A DNA stretch of 64,000 bases from Chryseobacterium tagetis. Lineage in GTDB: Bacteria > Bacteroidota > Bacteroidia > Flavobacteriales > Weeksellaceae. The stretch covers positions 186,001 through 250,000 of the forward strand of contig NZ_JAERSE020000006.1 of assembly GCF_016735585.2 (NCBI RefSeq), given 5' to 3'. Numbering within the stretch: position 1 is the first letter of the stretch; each line of letters opens with the position of its first letter. A program made the position numbers and the translations under genes. The notes under the pieces were generated by a model. It saw nothing but the letters and a program-made list of their open reading frames with translations, was not told the DNA's origin and ran no database searches. This document shows positions 1 through 7,378 of this stretch, piece after piece.

Positions 1-233
1 TTTACTACTTCTTCGATATAAGCGATAGCGTGTCCTACAGTAGTAATTTTTTCAGCCTGATCATCAGGGATTTGAATGTTGAATTCTTTTTCAAATTCCA
101 TGATTAGTTCAACTGTATCCAATGAATCAGCTCCTAAATCGTTAGTGAAGCTAGCTTCAGGAGTTACTTCTGTTTCTTCAACGTCAAGCTTATCAGCGAT
201 GATAGCTTTTACTCTTGATGCAATGTCTGACAT
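1..233 (-). CDS. acpP: Acyl carrier protein, 3' end cut by window edge
   Basis: Carries growing acyl chains on a phosphopantetheine arm during fatty acid synthesis in the cytoplasm. Reading the minus strand from the ATG at 233 gives about 78 residues beginning MSDIASRVKAIIADKL. The DSL motif at residues 36-38 places the pantetheine serine at Ser37, the usual position. The protein is acidic and four-helix-like, typical of the family, which is about 78-80 residues long, so at most the last codon and the stop lie outside the window. A flavobacterial -7 box sits about 33 bases upstream. fabF often follows acpP, but that side is not visible. Identification is essentially certain. Confidence 0.97.
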   Translation of the reverse strand, partial: MSDIASRVKAIIADKLDVEETEVTPEASFTNDLGADSLDTVELIMEFEKEFNIQIPDDQAEKITTVGHAIAYIEEVV

Positions 234-265
234 AGTAAATTATTTTTTTTAATTGTTAGATGGTG

Positions 266-273
266 CAAATATA
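266..273 (-). promoter_or_regulatory. acpP promoter -7 box
   Basis: The minus strand reads TATATTTG, an exact match to the Bacteroidetes TAnnTTTG -7 element, 33 bases before the acpP start. A T-rich stretch lies at the expected -33 distance but has no clear TTG core. Confidence 0.6.
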
Positions 274-563
274 TAAAATTCTTTACGATAAAACATTTTT
301 TTAGTCTTTTTTGTGGCGTGTAGGTGCTTATTTTGTCGTTTGCTAGTTTAGTGTTTTAGTTTTCAGGAGTTTATATTTTGACATTTAATGTGTTGGTTTG
401 AGTTTCATTAAAATAAAATTTTGGAGTCTTCTCATATCCTATATAATAATAGCTCAACCTGAAATAAAATGATCTTTTAAACAAAGTGATTTTGAGCTTT
501 TTAACAAATAAGATGTAATCATTATTGACGGAAATTTGTATCAAACAAAAAATCAGTAATACA
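274..563. other. Divergent intergenic region acpP / SDR gene
   Basis: AT-rich spacer between two divergently read genes. Apart from the acpP promoter I see no ORF with coding character and no convincing hairpin. An upstream in-frame ATG at 525 would extend the SDR protein by 13 residues that do not belong to the Rossmann fold, so this part is treated as leader. Confidence 0.5.
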
Positions 564-1460
564 ATGAAAAAAGTTTGGTTTATCACAGGAAGCTCAAAAG
601 GTTTAGGAAAAAGCCTTGTAGAAGCGGTGTTATTAAAAGGAGATTATGTGGTGGCGACAGCAAGAAACCCTCAACAATTAAAAGAACTGGCAGAGCAATA
701 TCCGGAGCAGTTGTTGCCACTGGAGCTGGATGTTCAGAATAAAGAACAGATTTATGCTACGGTTGAAGAAGCAGTGAGTCATTTCGGAAAAATTGATGTG
801 TTGGTAAATAATGCAGGCTTCGGAATTACGGGCGCGGCAGAAGCTTTTACGAATGAACAGGTCAGAAATCAGTTGGAAGTTAATTTGTATGCGCCGATTG
901 AAGTGACCAGAGCTGTTCTGCCATATATGAGAAAAGAACATTCAGGAAATATTCTGCAGATCAGTTCTATTGGAGGCAGAGTGGGGAATGCGGGGCTTTC
1001 TATTTATCAGGCTGCGAAGTTTGGTTTGGTTGGTTTTTCTGAATCTCTGAGTAAAGAAGTTGCTCCTTTAGGGATAAAAGTAACCTGTATTCAACCTGGA
1101 GGTTTCCGTACAGAATGGGCAGGTTCTTCCATGAGTTTTGCAAAAGATATTGAAGGGTATGAAGCAACGGTAGGAGGAGTGAAAGAACATTTGATTTCCG
1201 GTAAGTTTCTGCCGATGGGAGATCCTGCGAAGGCAGCAAAAGTAATGATAGATGTTGTGGAAAATGAAAATCCTCCACTGCATTTGGTTTTAGGAAGTGA
1301 AGCTGCCGCTATTTTAAAAGCTACGGACGAAAAAAGAAAAGAGGAATTCGAAAAATGGATGGATGTGACAGTTTCTACCGATCATGACGATGCGGTTAAT
1401 ATTTTTGACACAGAATATGGGAAGCAATATCTGTCACACAAAGGAATTAGTCTGAAATAA
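564..1460 (+). CDS. Short-chain dehydrogenase/reductase (SDR)
   Basis: A classical SDR oxidoreductase of 298 residues using NAD(P)H. Visible motifs are the dinucleotide-binding TGSSKGLG near residue 8, NNAG near 90, a catalytic Ser in the ISSIGG segment near 142, and YxxxK (YQAAK) near 155. The ATG at 564 is chosen because the first beta strand (KKVWFITG) starts directly after it. The SDR core ends near residue 240; the rest is a substrate-side extension common in this subgroup. Substrate cannot be told from sequence. The AraC gene downstream may regulate it or a neighbour. A terminator hairpin follows 10 bases after the stop. Confidence 0.92.
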   Translation: MKKVWFITGSSKGLGKSLVEAVLLKGDYVVATARNPQQLKELAEQYPEQLLPLELDVQNKEQIYATVEEAVSHFGKIDVLVNNAGFGITGAAEAFTNEQVRNQLEVNLYAPIEVTRAVLPYMRKEHSGNILQISSIGGRVGNAGLSIYQAAKFGLVGFSESLSKEVAPLGIKVTCIQPGGFRTEWAGSSMSFAKDIEGYEATVGGVKEHLISGKFLPMGDPAKAAKVMIDVVENENPPLHLVLGSEAAAILKATDEKRKEEFEKWMDVTVSTDHDDAVNIFDTEYGKQYLSHKGISLK

Positions 1461-1470
1461 TCATAATCAT

Positions 1471-1494
1471 TGAGACTGTATTTTTGCAGTCTCA
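1471..1494 (+). terminator. Rho-independent terminator of the SDR gene
   Basis: TGAGACTG (1471-1478) and CAGTCTCA (1487-1494) form an 8-bp stem with an 8-base loop, followed by a T-rich stretch. The same few bases run straight into the promoter of the next gene. Confidence 0.75.
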
Positions 1495-1498
1495 TTTT

Positions 1499-1506
1499 AT
1501 ATCTTT
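1499..1506 (+). promoter_or_regulatory. Promoter -7 box of the AraC gene
   Basis: TATCTTTG matches TAnnTTTG exactly. Transcription would start about seven bases later, at or just before the ATG at 1514, so the mRNA would be leaderless or nearly so. Confidence 0.6.
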
Positions 1507-1513
1507 GCATATA

Positions 1514-2317
1514 ATGAAACCTAAAAGAGAAGATTTTGGAAGTATTGTGTATTCCTGCTATACTCAGTTGAGTCGGCAAGGGGAGCATTTTGTATCTGAT
1601 CATGTGTTGAGTTATCAGATCTCTGGTGATTTGATTTTAAATGACGGTTTACATGATTATTCTGCGAAAGACGGTTCAATTCGTTTCTTGAGGAGAAATC
1701 AGCTATTAAAATTTACAAAACAGCCGCCTCCTGATGGAGAGTTTAAATCTTTATCAATTTATTTGAATCAGCAAATCCTAAAAGATTTCAGCATAGAGTA
1801 TAACTTGGTCTCAGAAAGAAAAGAGTACAATAAACCTTTGTGTATGCTTAATGAAAGTGTACAACTTCAGAATTATATGGATTCATTACTGTTTTATTAT
1901 AATTCGGGAAAACTTTCCGATGTAAGATTGGTAGATTTAAAAATAAAAGAAGCGTTAATTTTATTACTCGAGGAAGAACCTGAATTAAAAAATATCTTAT
2001 TTGATTTCAATGAACCCGGTAAAATAGACATTGAAGCGTTTATGAATAAGAACTTTCATTTTAATGTTAATTTAGACCGGTTTGCCTATCTTACCGGAAG
2101 AAGTCTGGCGACTTTTAAGCGTGATTTTGAAAAGGTTTTCGGGAGTACACCCGGAAAATGGCTGGTTCAAAAAAGATTACAGGAAGCTCATTACCTGATT
2201 TTAGAAAAAGGAAAAATGGCTTCCGAAATATATCTGGATTTGGGGTTTGAAGATCTTTCTCATTTTTCATTTGCCTTTAAAAAACACTATGGTTCATCAC
2301 CCAGTAAAATAATATAG
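1514..2317 (+). CDS. AraC family transcriptional regulator
   Basis: A 267-residue regulator with an N-terminal ligand or dimerisation part and two C-terminal helix-turn-helix motifs of the AraC/XylS type (roughly residues 165-265; LTGRSLATFKRDFEKVFG is the first recognition segment and YLDLGFEDLSHFSFAFKKH the second). The ATG at 1514 is preferred over an in-frame TTG at 1484 because 1484 lies inside the upstream terminator loop. It follows the SDR gene in the same direction but has its own promoter. Regulation of the SDR gene is plausible by proximity but not shown. Confidence 0.9.
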   Translation: MKPKREDFGSIVYSCYTQLSRQGEHFVSDHVLSYQISGDLILNDGLHDYSAKDGSIRFLRRNQLLKFTKQPPPDGEFKSLSIYLNQQILKDFSIEYNLVSERKEYNKPLCMLNESVQLQNYMDSLLFYYNSGKLSDVRLVDLKIKEALILLLEEEPELKNILFDFNEPGKIDIEAFMNKNFHFNVNLDRFAYLTGRSLATFKRDFEKVFGSTPGKWLVQKRLQEAHYLILEKGKMASEIYLDLGFEDLSHFSFAFKKHYGSSPSKII

Positions 2318-2333
2318 CCTTACCTTATATATA

Positions 2334-2819
2334 ATGAAGTTGAAATTTGTCTGTGTAATTCTGTTTTTAAGTTATCATTTACTGTGTTCTCAATCCAAAG
2401 GCAAAGTCATCAAAGTGAAAGATGGAGATACTGTAGTCGTTCTTTTAGGAAATAATCGGCAGGAAACATTGCGTTTAGCAGAGGTAGATTGTCCTGAAAG
2501 CGGGCAGGCTTTTGGTAAAAACGCGAAACAGTTTACCAGTTCTCAGGTTTTTGGCAAAAAAGTAGTGTTTTACAGAATTGCAAAAGATAGGTATAAACGA
2601 ACGGTTGCCAAAATATTCTATGATGATGACAAGTATTTATCTGCTGAGATTATAAAATCAGGTTGGGGATGGTGGTATTTTAAAGCATCAAAAAGTGTAG
2701 AATTAAAGGACTATGAATTGAAAGCTAAAAATTCAAAAACCGGATTGTGGAAAGATAATAACGCGATTTCCCCATGGGAGTTTCGGAAGAATAAAAGAAA
2801 GAAAAAAGAGGTTTTGTAA
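2334..2819 (+). CDS. Secreted staphylococcal-nuclease-like protein
   Basis: A thermonuclease (SNase) domain protein of 161 residues that would cut DNA or RNA outside the cytoplasm. A signal peptide covers about residues 1-20 (LFLSYHLLCS). The catalytic pattern is visible: DGDT at 30-33, then LRLAEVDCPE with Arg47, Asp52 and Glu55, and Arg89 in YKRTVAKI, matching the Arg35/Asp40/Glu43/Arg87 set of the family. The C-terminus is strongly basic. It begins 16 bases after the AraC gene. Its coding end forms the left arm of a long terminator hairpin, and the integrative element starts immediately after that hairpin. Confidence 0.9.
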   Translation: MKLKFVCVILFLSYHLLCSQSKGKVIKVKDGDTVVVLLGNNRQETLRLAEVDCPESGQAFGKNAKQFTSSQVFGKKVVFYRIAKDRYKRTVAKIFYDDDKYLSAEIIKSGWGWWYFKASKSVELKDYELKAKNSKTGLWKDNNAISPWEFRKNKRKKKEVL

Positions 2820-2837
2820 CTTACAAAACCTCTTTTT
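2803..2837. terminator. Bidirectional terminator, originally shared with ssrA
   Basis: Two perfectly complementary 17-base arms (2803-2819 and 2821-2837) start in A-tracts and end in T-tracts, so the hairpin can terminate both strands. The left arm includes the last codons and stop of the nuclease gene. Before the element inserted, this hairpin would have stood directly behind the 3' end of ssrA, read from the other side. Confidence 0.8.
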
Positions 2838-2853
2838 AGTGGAGTTGGAGGGA
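2838..2853. repeat. attL core (16-bp direct repeat)
   Basis: Identical to the 16 bases at 20265-20280. It equals a remnant of the tmRNA T-arm/acceptor end; the match stops right after GGGA, where the true gene continues with TTCGAACC. Confidence 0.85.
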
Positions 2854-2953
2854 CTAAGTTTTTAAATCTGTTAAAATCTTGATTAATTTATAAATGCTTT
2901 GTATAAAGGCTTTTTAAGATTATTTAATTAAATTGAATTTATTGAAATTAAAC

Positions 2954-2989
2954 TATATTTGAATTTTTTGGGTACAACTTTGGGTACAA
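2954..2989 (+). promoter_or_regulatory. Integrase promoter and left arm-type repeats
   Basis: TATATTTG at 2954-2961 is a -7 box, with TTGA near 2933 at the -33 distance. Directly downstream, the 11-mer TTTGGGTACAA occurs twice, at 2967-2977 and 2979-2989, with a 12-base period. The same pair is found near the right end. If the integrase binds these, it would cover its own transcription start. Confidence 0.6.
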
Positions 2990-3013
2990 CTTTAAATTTT
3001 AATCATTTCAATT

Positions 3014-4306
3014 ATGGCATCAGTAAGCTTTTTTATTAGAGGAAAGGTAGCGGATAAAGAAAGTACAATTTGGGCAAAGTTTAGAGACAGGGACATTGAT
3101 ATACGTGTTCCTGTTCCTTATTTGAGTTGTAAACCAAAAGAATGGAAAGACGGAAAGTGCAAAATGCCATCCAAAAAAATGCACAAAGGTGATGCTGAAA
3201 CTATAAACACTCGTCTTGCACAATTAGAAGCTAATATTATTTCAAGTTATACAGAGGATAATCCAGAACTCGATTTAAAAGAATGGCTGAAATCAATTAT
3301 AGAACCTACAACTTTAAAAGCTGAAGATAATAACTATTCGGATGATGTGATTGTTTTTATTGATACTTATATTTCTTTAAAAAAAGATAGTGTTACAGAA
3401 TCGACTATTAAGAAAGCTAATGTTGTTAAGCAGTTAATGATAAGATATGTAGCAGATAGAAAAACCAGAAAGAAAACATTTAGAGGATTAAAGTTTAAAG
3501 ATTTAGATAATTCTTTTAGAATTGATTTTGAAGATTATTGTAATAAGGAGAATTATAAGATTTCAACAACGTATCGCAACCTTAAATTTTTAAAAATGAT
3601 TTGTAAAGTTGCGGGTTCTTTTGATATTGAAGTTCACAAGCATGCGGAATTGTGGAAATTTGAAGTTGAGAAGGCGACAAAACATATCCCCAAATCAATT
3701 TATTTAACGTTTGATGAACTGAATAGAATAGAGCAGAAAGAAATGCCGCATGATTATTTAGATAATGCAAGAGATTGGTTACTTATCTCTTGTTATACAG
3801 GACAACGTGTGAGTGATTATATGAGATTTAATTCCTCAATGATTATTGAAGATAGTGACGGACAAAAATACATTGAATTTACCCAACAAAAGACTAATGC
3901 TAAAATGCAAATTCCTTTATTAAAAAAGGTTCAGGATATTTTAGCAAAACGAAACGGAGAATTTCCACGAAAAATATCGGATGTAAAACTAAATCTTTAT
4001 ATTAAGAATGTATGTGAGATTGCTGAAATAGATGAGATTGTATACAATGGTAGAACTGAGACGATAGAAAAAGATGGGAAGAGTATTACACGCAAAGTTT
4101 TTGGCAATTTTCCTAAACATAAACTTGTTACATCTCATATAGGAAGAAAAAGTTTTGCTTCTAACTTTTATGAGAAAATTCCTACTACTTATTTGCTTAA
4201 TTTTACAGGGCACACAACAGAAAAACAGCTTTTAGCATATATCAATAAAACAGAAGTAGAAAAAGCAAAGTCAACTGCAAAAATATTTAACAGTTTAGGG
4301 TATTAA
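3014..4306 (+). CDS. int: Tyrosine recombinase (integrase) of the element
   Basis: Catalyses integration and excision at ssrA. The 430-residue protein has an N-terminal arm-binding domain (about 1-100), a SAM-like core-binding domain (about 108-220) and a C-terminal catalytic domain (about 225-430). Catalytic residues are visible: Arg265 in TGQRVSDY, Lys293 in QQKTNAK, HxxR at His375-Arg378, His400 in FTGHTTE and the nucleophile Tyr409 in LLAYI. The set is complete, so the enzyme should be active. It lies 160 bases inside attL, transcribed inward, the usual arrangement in Bacteroidetes elements. No other recombinase is present in the element, so it must act on the flanking repeats. Confidence 0.95.
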   Translation: MASVSFFIRGKVADKESTIWAKFRDRDIDIRVPVPYLSCKPKEWKDGKCKMPSKKMHKGDAETINTRLAQLEANIISSYTEDNPELDLKEWLKSIIEPTTLKAEDNNYSDDVIVFIDTYISLKKDSVTESTIKKANVVKQLMIRYVADRKTRKKTFRGLKFKDLDNSFRIDFEDYCNKENYKISTTYRNLKFLKMICKVAGSFDIEVHKHAELWKFEVEKATKHIPKSIYLTFDELNRIEQKEMPHDYLDNARDWLLISCYTGQRVSDYMRFNSSMIIEDSDGQKYIEFTQQKTNAKMQIPLLKKVQDILAKRNGEFPRKISDVKLNLYIKNVCEIAEIDEIVYNGRTETIEKDGKSITRKVFGNFPKHKLVTSHIGRKSFASNFYEKIPTTYLLNFTGHTTEKQLLAYINKTEVEKAKSTAKIFNSLGY

Positions 4307-4316
4307 TAATTATTGT

Positions 4317-5822
4317 ATGATTAGTATAGAATCGAAAAGAGGAATGGCATTAGATTTCATTGTTTATTTAATAGCTGTTGAAGACCCTGTTTCAAATCAT
4401 GGCATACATGAGTTTTTTTTACAAAAATTTGAAGTACAAAAATCTGAGAATATTAATATTGAAAACATACAAGCAAAGTTAGATTCATTATCTCCTTTTT
4501 TTCAGTTCAGTATTGAAAATATGATACTTTCAGAAACAGTCAATGATTTGTTATCATATTACCCAAAAGAACTATCACCGCAAAAGACTGAGAATGTAGC
4601 AGATTTTACAGCGGATTATTTTGATTATATCAACCGTTTTGTAGATATAAGTACAATAATTGTTAATGATGAATCTATTGATTTTTATGATATTGAATCA
4701 TCAATTGAAGAAAACTATGATGATGAAGAAATCAATAACATTTTAAGTGTGATTAATTCTATCATTACATCTAACGAATTATATCAACAGAAAAAGCATC
4801 AATTTGAAACCTTGTCAATTAATCAATTCGAAATTAATTTAGCATCTATTAAGGAGCATTTTGAAAACTATTTTATGTTGAGAATTGTATCTCCAGATGT
4901 TTACATAAGCTACTATGCATCGCTCATATTTTCTTTGAATAAAAGAGCATCAAATTTTCTTAATCGTTTTATTAGGGAAATTAATGGGGTATCAGAATCT
5001 ATCGTTATTAATAAATATTTTAATAACAAAAACTTTAAAAACAAAGAATACTTAGATTATCAAATTGATGAAAATGAAAAATTACTTTTTCAGCATTCAT
5101 TTGAAGTTCCACAACTTGATGGTTTTTTTACGAAGAATAATAAATCTTCAATTATTTCTTTACAAGCTTCTCTTAAAAATTACTTTAGCATATTAAGTGC
5201 TTCTGAATTACTACGAAATACAAATCTCACAGAGATTAATCCTCACCAATATTTAGAATTAAATGCGGAACATTCTCTTTATGGAATGAAATTAAAATAC
5301 CTGAATTTTCTGAGGTATGGAGACAGAATTCATTCGCAGGAAGATAAAGGGATTGAGAATAATTTGGAGGAGTTAATGACTGAGAAATCAGATTTTATCG
5401 AATATCTTAAATCTAAAAATTTTGATAATGATGAGATTAAAATTATTTTAAACGCATTGTCTGAAAATAAGTATAGTAGCATTGGTATTAAGGAAATAGA
5501 ATTTAAAAATGATATTAATTTCTTTAGGTTTTGCTATTTCTTTTACGCTTTTGATTATTTCCAAGATATTGAAGGGAAGAAATTCGATACAATTGCTTCC
5601 TTTGAAAAAATTACTAAATTCAATAGGGATAATAGGAGAGAAGTTAAGCAACAATACCATAAGAATTTTATTGAAATTGACAATTCAAATGGTAAACACT
5701 TTCCTTTTTCGGCTAAATCCACGGATGCTTTTCTTTTAGAAATTGAATATTCATTAAGAATTGATAGGGAAAAGTTAAAACCAATTCCAGAACAAAAAAA
5801 AATATTAAAATTTTCTTACTGA
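4317..5822 (+). CDS. Unrecognised 501-residue protein after the integrase
   Basis: I do not recognise a family. The protein starts 10 bases after the integrase stop, so the two are probably co-transcribed. It is rich in Asn, Ile, Glu and Phe, acidic in the region around residues 110-150 (YDIESSIEENYDDEEINN), and looks all-helical with no signal peptide, transmembrane segment or nucleotide-binding motif. A cytoplasmic protein is likely. Coupling to the integrase suggests a role in element maintenance or excision control, but this is inference from position only. Base composition is as AT-rich as the rest of the element. Confidence 0.75.
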   Translation: MISIESKRGMALDFIVYLIAVEDPVSNHGIHEFFLQKFEVQKSENINIENIQAKLDSLSPFFQFSIENMILSETVNDLLSYYPKELSPQKTENVADFTADYFDYINRFVDISTIIVNDESIDFYDIESSIEENYDDEEINNILSVINSIITSNELYQQKKHQFETLSINQFEINLASIKEHFENYFMLRIVSPDVYISYYASLIFSLNKRASNFLNRFIREINGVSESIVINKYFNNKNFKNKEYLDYQIDENEKLLFQHSFEVPQLDGFFTKNNKSSIISLQASLKNYFSILSASELLRNTNLTEINPHQYLELNAEHSLYGMKLKYLNFLRYGDRIHSQEDKGIENNLEELMTEKSDFIEYLKSKNFDNDEIKIILNALSENKYSSIGIKEIEFKNDINFFRFCYFFYAFDYFQDIEGKKFDTIASFEKITKFNRDNRREVKQQYHKNFIEIDNSNGKHFPFSAKSTDAFLLEIEYSLRIDREKLKPIPEQKKILKFSY

Positions 5823-5857
5823 TTAACAGTTAGTTGTGTTTAGTTAAGTGAAAAATA

Positions 5858-5898
5858 TTTCCCTTGATTTTTCCCTATTTTCCCTGTCTATATGTTTG
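5858..5898 (+). promoter_or_regulatory. Promoter of the HTH gene with three TTTCCCT repeats
   Basis: TATGTTTG at 5891-5898 is a -7 box, and TTGA near 5864 fits the -33 position. TTTCCCT occurs at 5858-5864, 5870-5876 and 5879-5885, across the spacer between the boxes. These could be operator copies for the HTH protein encoded next. Confidence 0.45.
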
Positions 5899-5925
5899 CA
5901 TCATAATAATTAAACAAAAAATATT

Positions 5926-6201
5926 ATGACAAATTCAGCCATTCAATTGATGCAAATAGATATAGAATCTTTTGGTCAATTCATTCAAAAATTAGTTAGG
6001 GAAGAATTAGAAAAAATTATTCCTGTACAGTCAGCGGAAAAAGAGTTTTATACTCGTGAAGAAACAGCAAGACTTTTAAATGTAAGTTTGACAACATTAT
6101 TTCATTGGAATAATGACGGTACACTAAAAAACACCAAAATAGGCAATAAAGTGTATTACTCAAAAGAAGAAGTGTTTTCAAAATTGAAACAGGTTTCTTA
6201 A
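5926..6201 (+). CDS. Small helix-turn-helix protein, excisionase-like
   Basis: A 91-residue DNA-binding protein. Residues 45-90 form a winged HTH of the MerR/excisionase type (PF12728-like): YTREETARLLNVSLTTLFHW, then the wing around KIGNKVYYSKEEV. The N-terminal half is a predicted helix that probably dimerises. Small proteins of this kind in Bacteroidetes elements act as excisionase or as regulators of excision and replication genes. It has its own promoter and stands before the ParB-like and polymerase genes, which supports a regulatory role. Whether it is truly an excisionase is not shown. Confidence 0.82.
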   Translation: MTNSAIQLMQIDIESFGQFIQKLVREELEKIIPVQSAEKEFYTREETARLLNVSLTTLFHWNNDGTLKNTKIGNKVYYSKEEVFSKLKQVS

Positions 6202-6326
6202 ACTTTGGGAAATTCTTATTATCCCAATTATCTCTTAATCATTTACCACACTTTTAATATTTAATCGAAGTACAATTTGAGTATTGTGAGGGTGTCTCTT
6301 GCGCTAAACTTAAAATAACAATTATC

Positions 6327-7178
6327 ATGTCAAATACAATTCAATTATTAGGTCAAAGCTATAATGCGAACTATCATTATGAAGGTTTAACAACAATTTC
6401 AGAATTACAATCCTATCTCACCATTGCGGATATAAATAGATATAGCCGGTTAAAAGCAGATATTGAAAAAAATGGAATTAACGACCCAATTCTATACTAT
6501 AAAACAGCAAACGGAATTAAACTCGTTATCGACGGTCATGTACGTTTAAAAGCTTGTATATATTTAAAAATATCAGATATTCCAACAAAGGAAATCAAAG
6601 AAAATTTTGAAACTCTTTCTGATATTCAGTTTTGGATAGTTAAAAATCAATGTCAAAGAAGGAATCTTACACAAATACATAAAATTCAACTTGCCTGTTT
6701 ACACGAAGCAAAAATACAACAAGCCGCAAAAGATAATCTTGTTAAGGCGGGTAAGGGTAATGATATTGAAAAAGCAGTTGATACACTTTTAGAAATTGCA
6801 AAAATAGCCAACGTTGGCAGAACAACTGTTGCTAGATATAAGAAAGTTACAAGCAGTGGCTTAGAAGATATTATTCAAAAAATGATTACAGAAGATTTGA
6901 GTATTTCTTCCGCATATAAGCAGGTTCAGAAATCGATAAAAAATGGATTAAATAAAACTGTAAAAGCTGAAGTTCAGGAAGATGATTCAGTTGAACTCGG
7001 AGTAATTGAAGCCGAAGCTCAAGAACCAAAATATGTTTTGGATTATCATGCAGGTAGACATCTTTTAACCACTAATGAGGTTGAGTATTTTATCATGGCT
7101 AAAGATGAAACTAAAGTAAAGGACTTTGTATCTAAACAGCACAATGTTAAATATGCTGTACTCATAATCGAGGATTAA
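6327..7178 (+). CDS. ParB/Srx-domain protein
   Basis: A 283-residue protein with a ParB-like N-terminal domain: INDPILYY (about 51-58), then IDGHVRLKACIYL (about 70-82), the site that binds CTP or nucleotide in ParB relatives, and the QCQRRNLT segment near 110. A helical middle part (LLEIAKIANVGRTTVARYKKV, about 150-172) looks like the DNA-binding HTH of ParB proteins. No ParA partner is seen nearby, so it is more likely a plasmid-like regulator or replication accessory than a full partition system. It precedes the polymerase gene by 200 bases of noncoding DNA, which may contain its site. Confidence 0.8.
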   Translation: MSNTIQLLGQSYNANYHYEGLTTISELQSYLTIADINRYSRLKADIEKNGINDPILYYKTANGIKLVIDGHVRLKACIYLKISDIPTKEIKENFETLSDIQFWIVKNQCQRRNLTQIHKIQLACLHEAKIQQAAKDNLVKAGKGNDIEKAVDTLLEIAKIANVGRTTVARYKKVTSSGLEDIIQKMITEDLSISSAYKQVQKSIKNGLNKTVKAEVQEDDSVELGVIEAEAQEPKYVLDYHAGRHLLTTNEVEYFIMAKDETKVKDFVSKQHNVKYAVLIIED

Positions 7179-7378
7179 CATTATATACACAGGTACAAGG
7201 CTGGTAATGCGGAGTTTTTTTTCATGTTACATCGCACAGTTAGCTCTGTGTGTACTTGCCGTAAAAGCCGTGTAAACGCACCAAAAATCAACTAAAACAT
7301 TTCGTATAACAAAACCCCTAAATGCATTGCAAAAAAGCTGTGTACAGCCATTGTTATGTCCTTTTTTATAACATTATT
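7179..7378. other. Noncoding leader between ParB-like and polymerase genes; possible origin
   Basis: About 200 bases with more GC and more symmetry than the neighbours. Related words built on GTGTAC/CTGTG occur (near 7246-7256 and 7337-7346), including a small dyad GCTGT-GT-ACAGC at 7336-7347. The ORF reading frame of the next gene is open back to 7322, but that part (MHCKKAVYSHC...) has poor coding character. A replication origin or an RNA regulator of the polymerase are both possible. Confidence 0.35.

Noticed and set aside
6327..7178. ParAB partition system
   Set aside because: No ParA-type ATPase gene next to the ParB-like gene.
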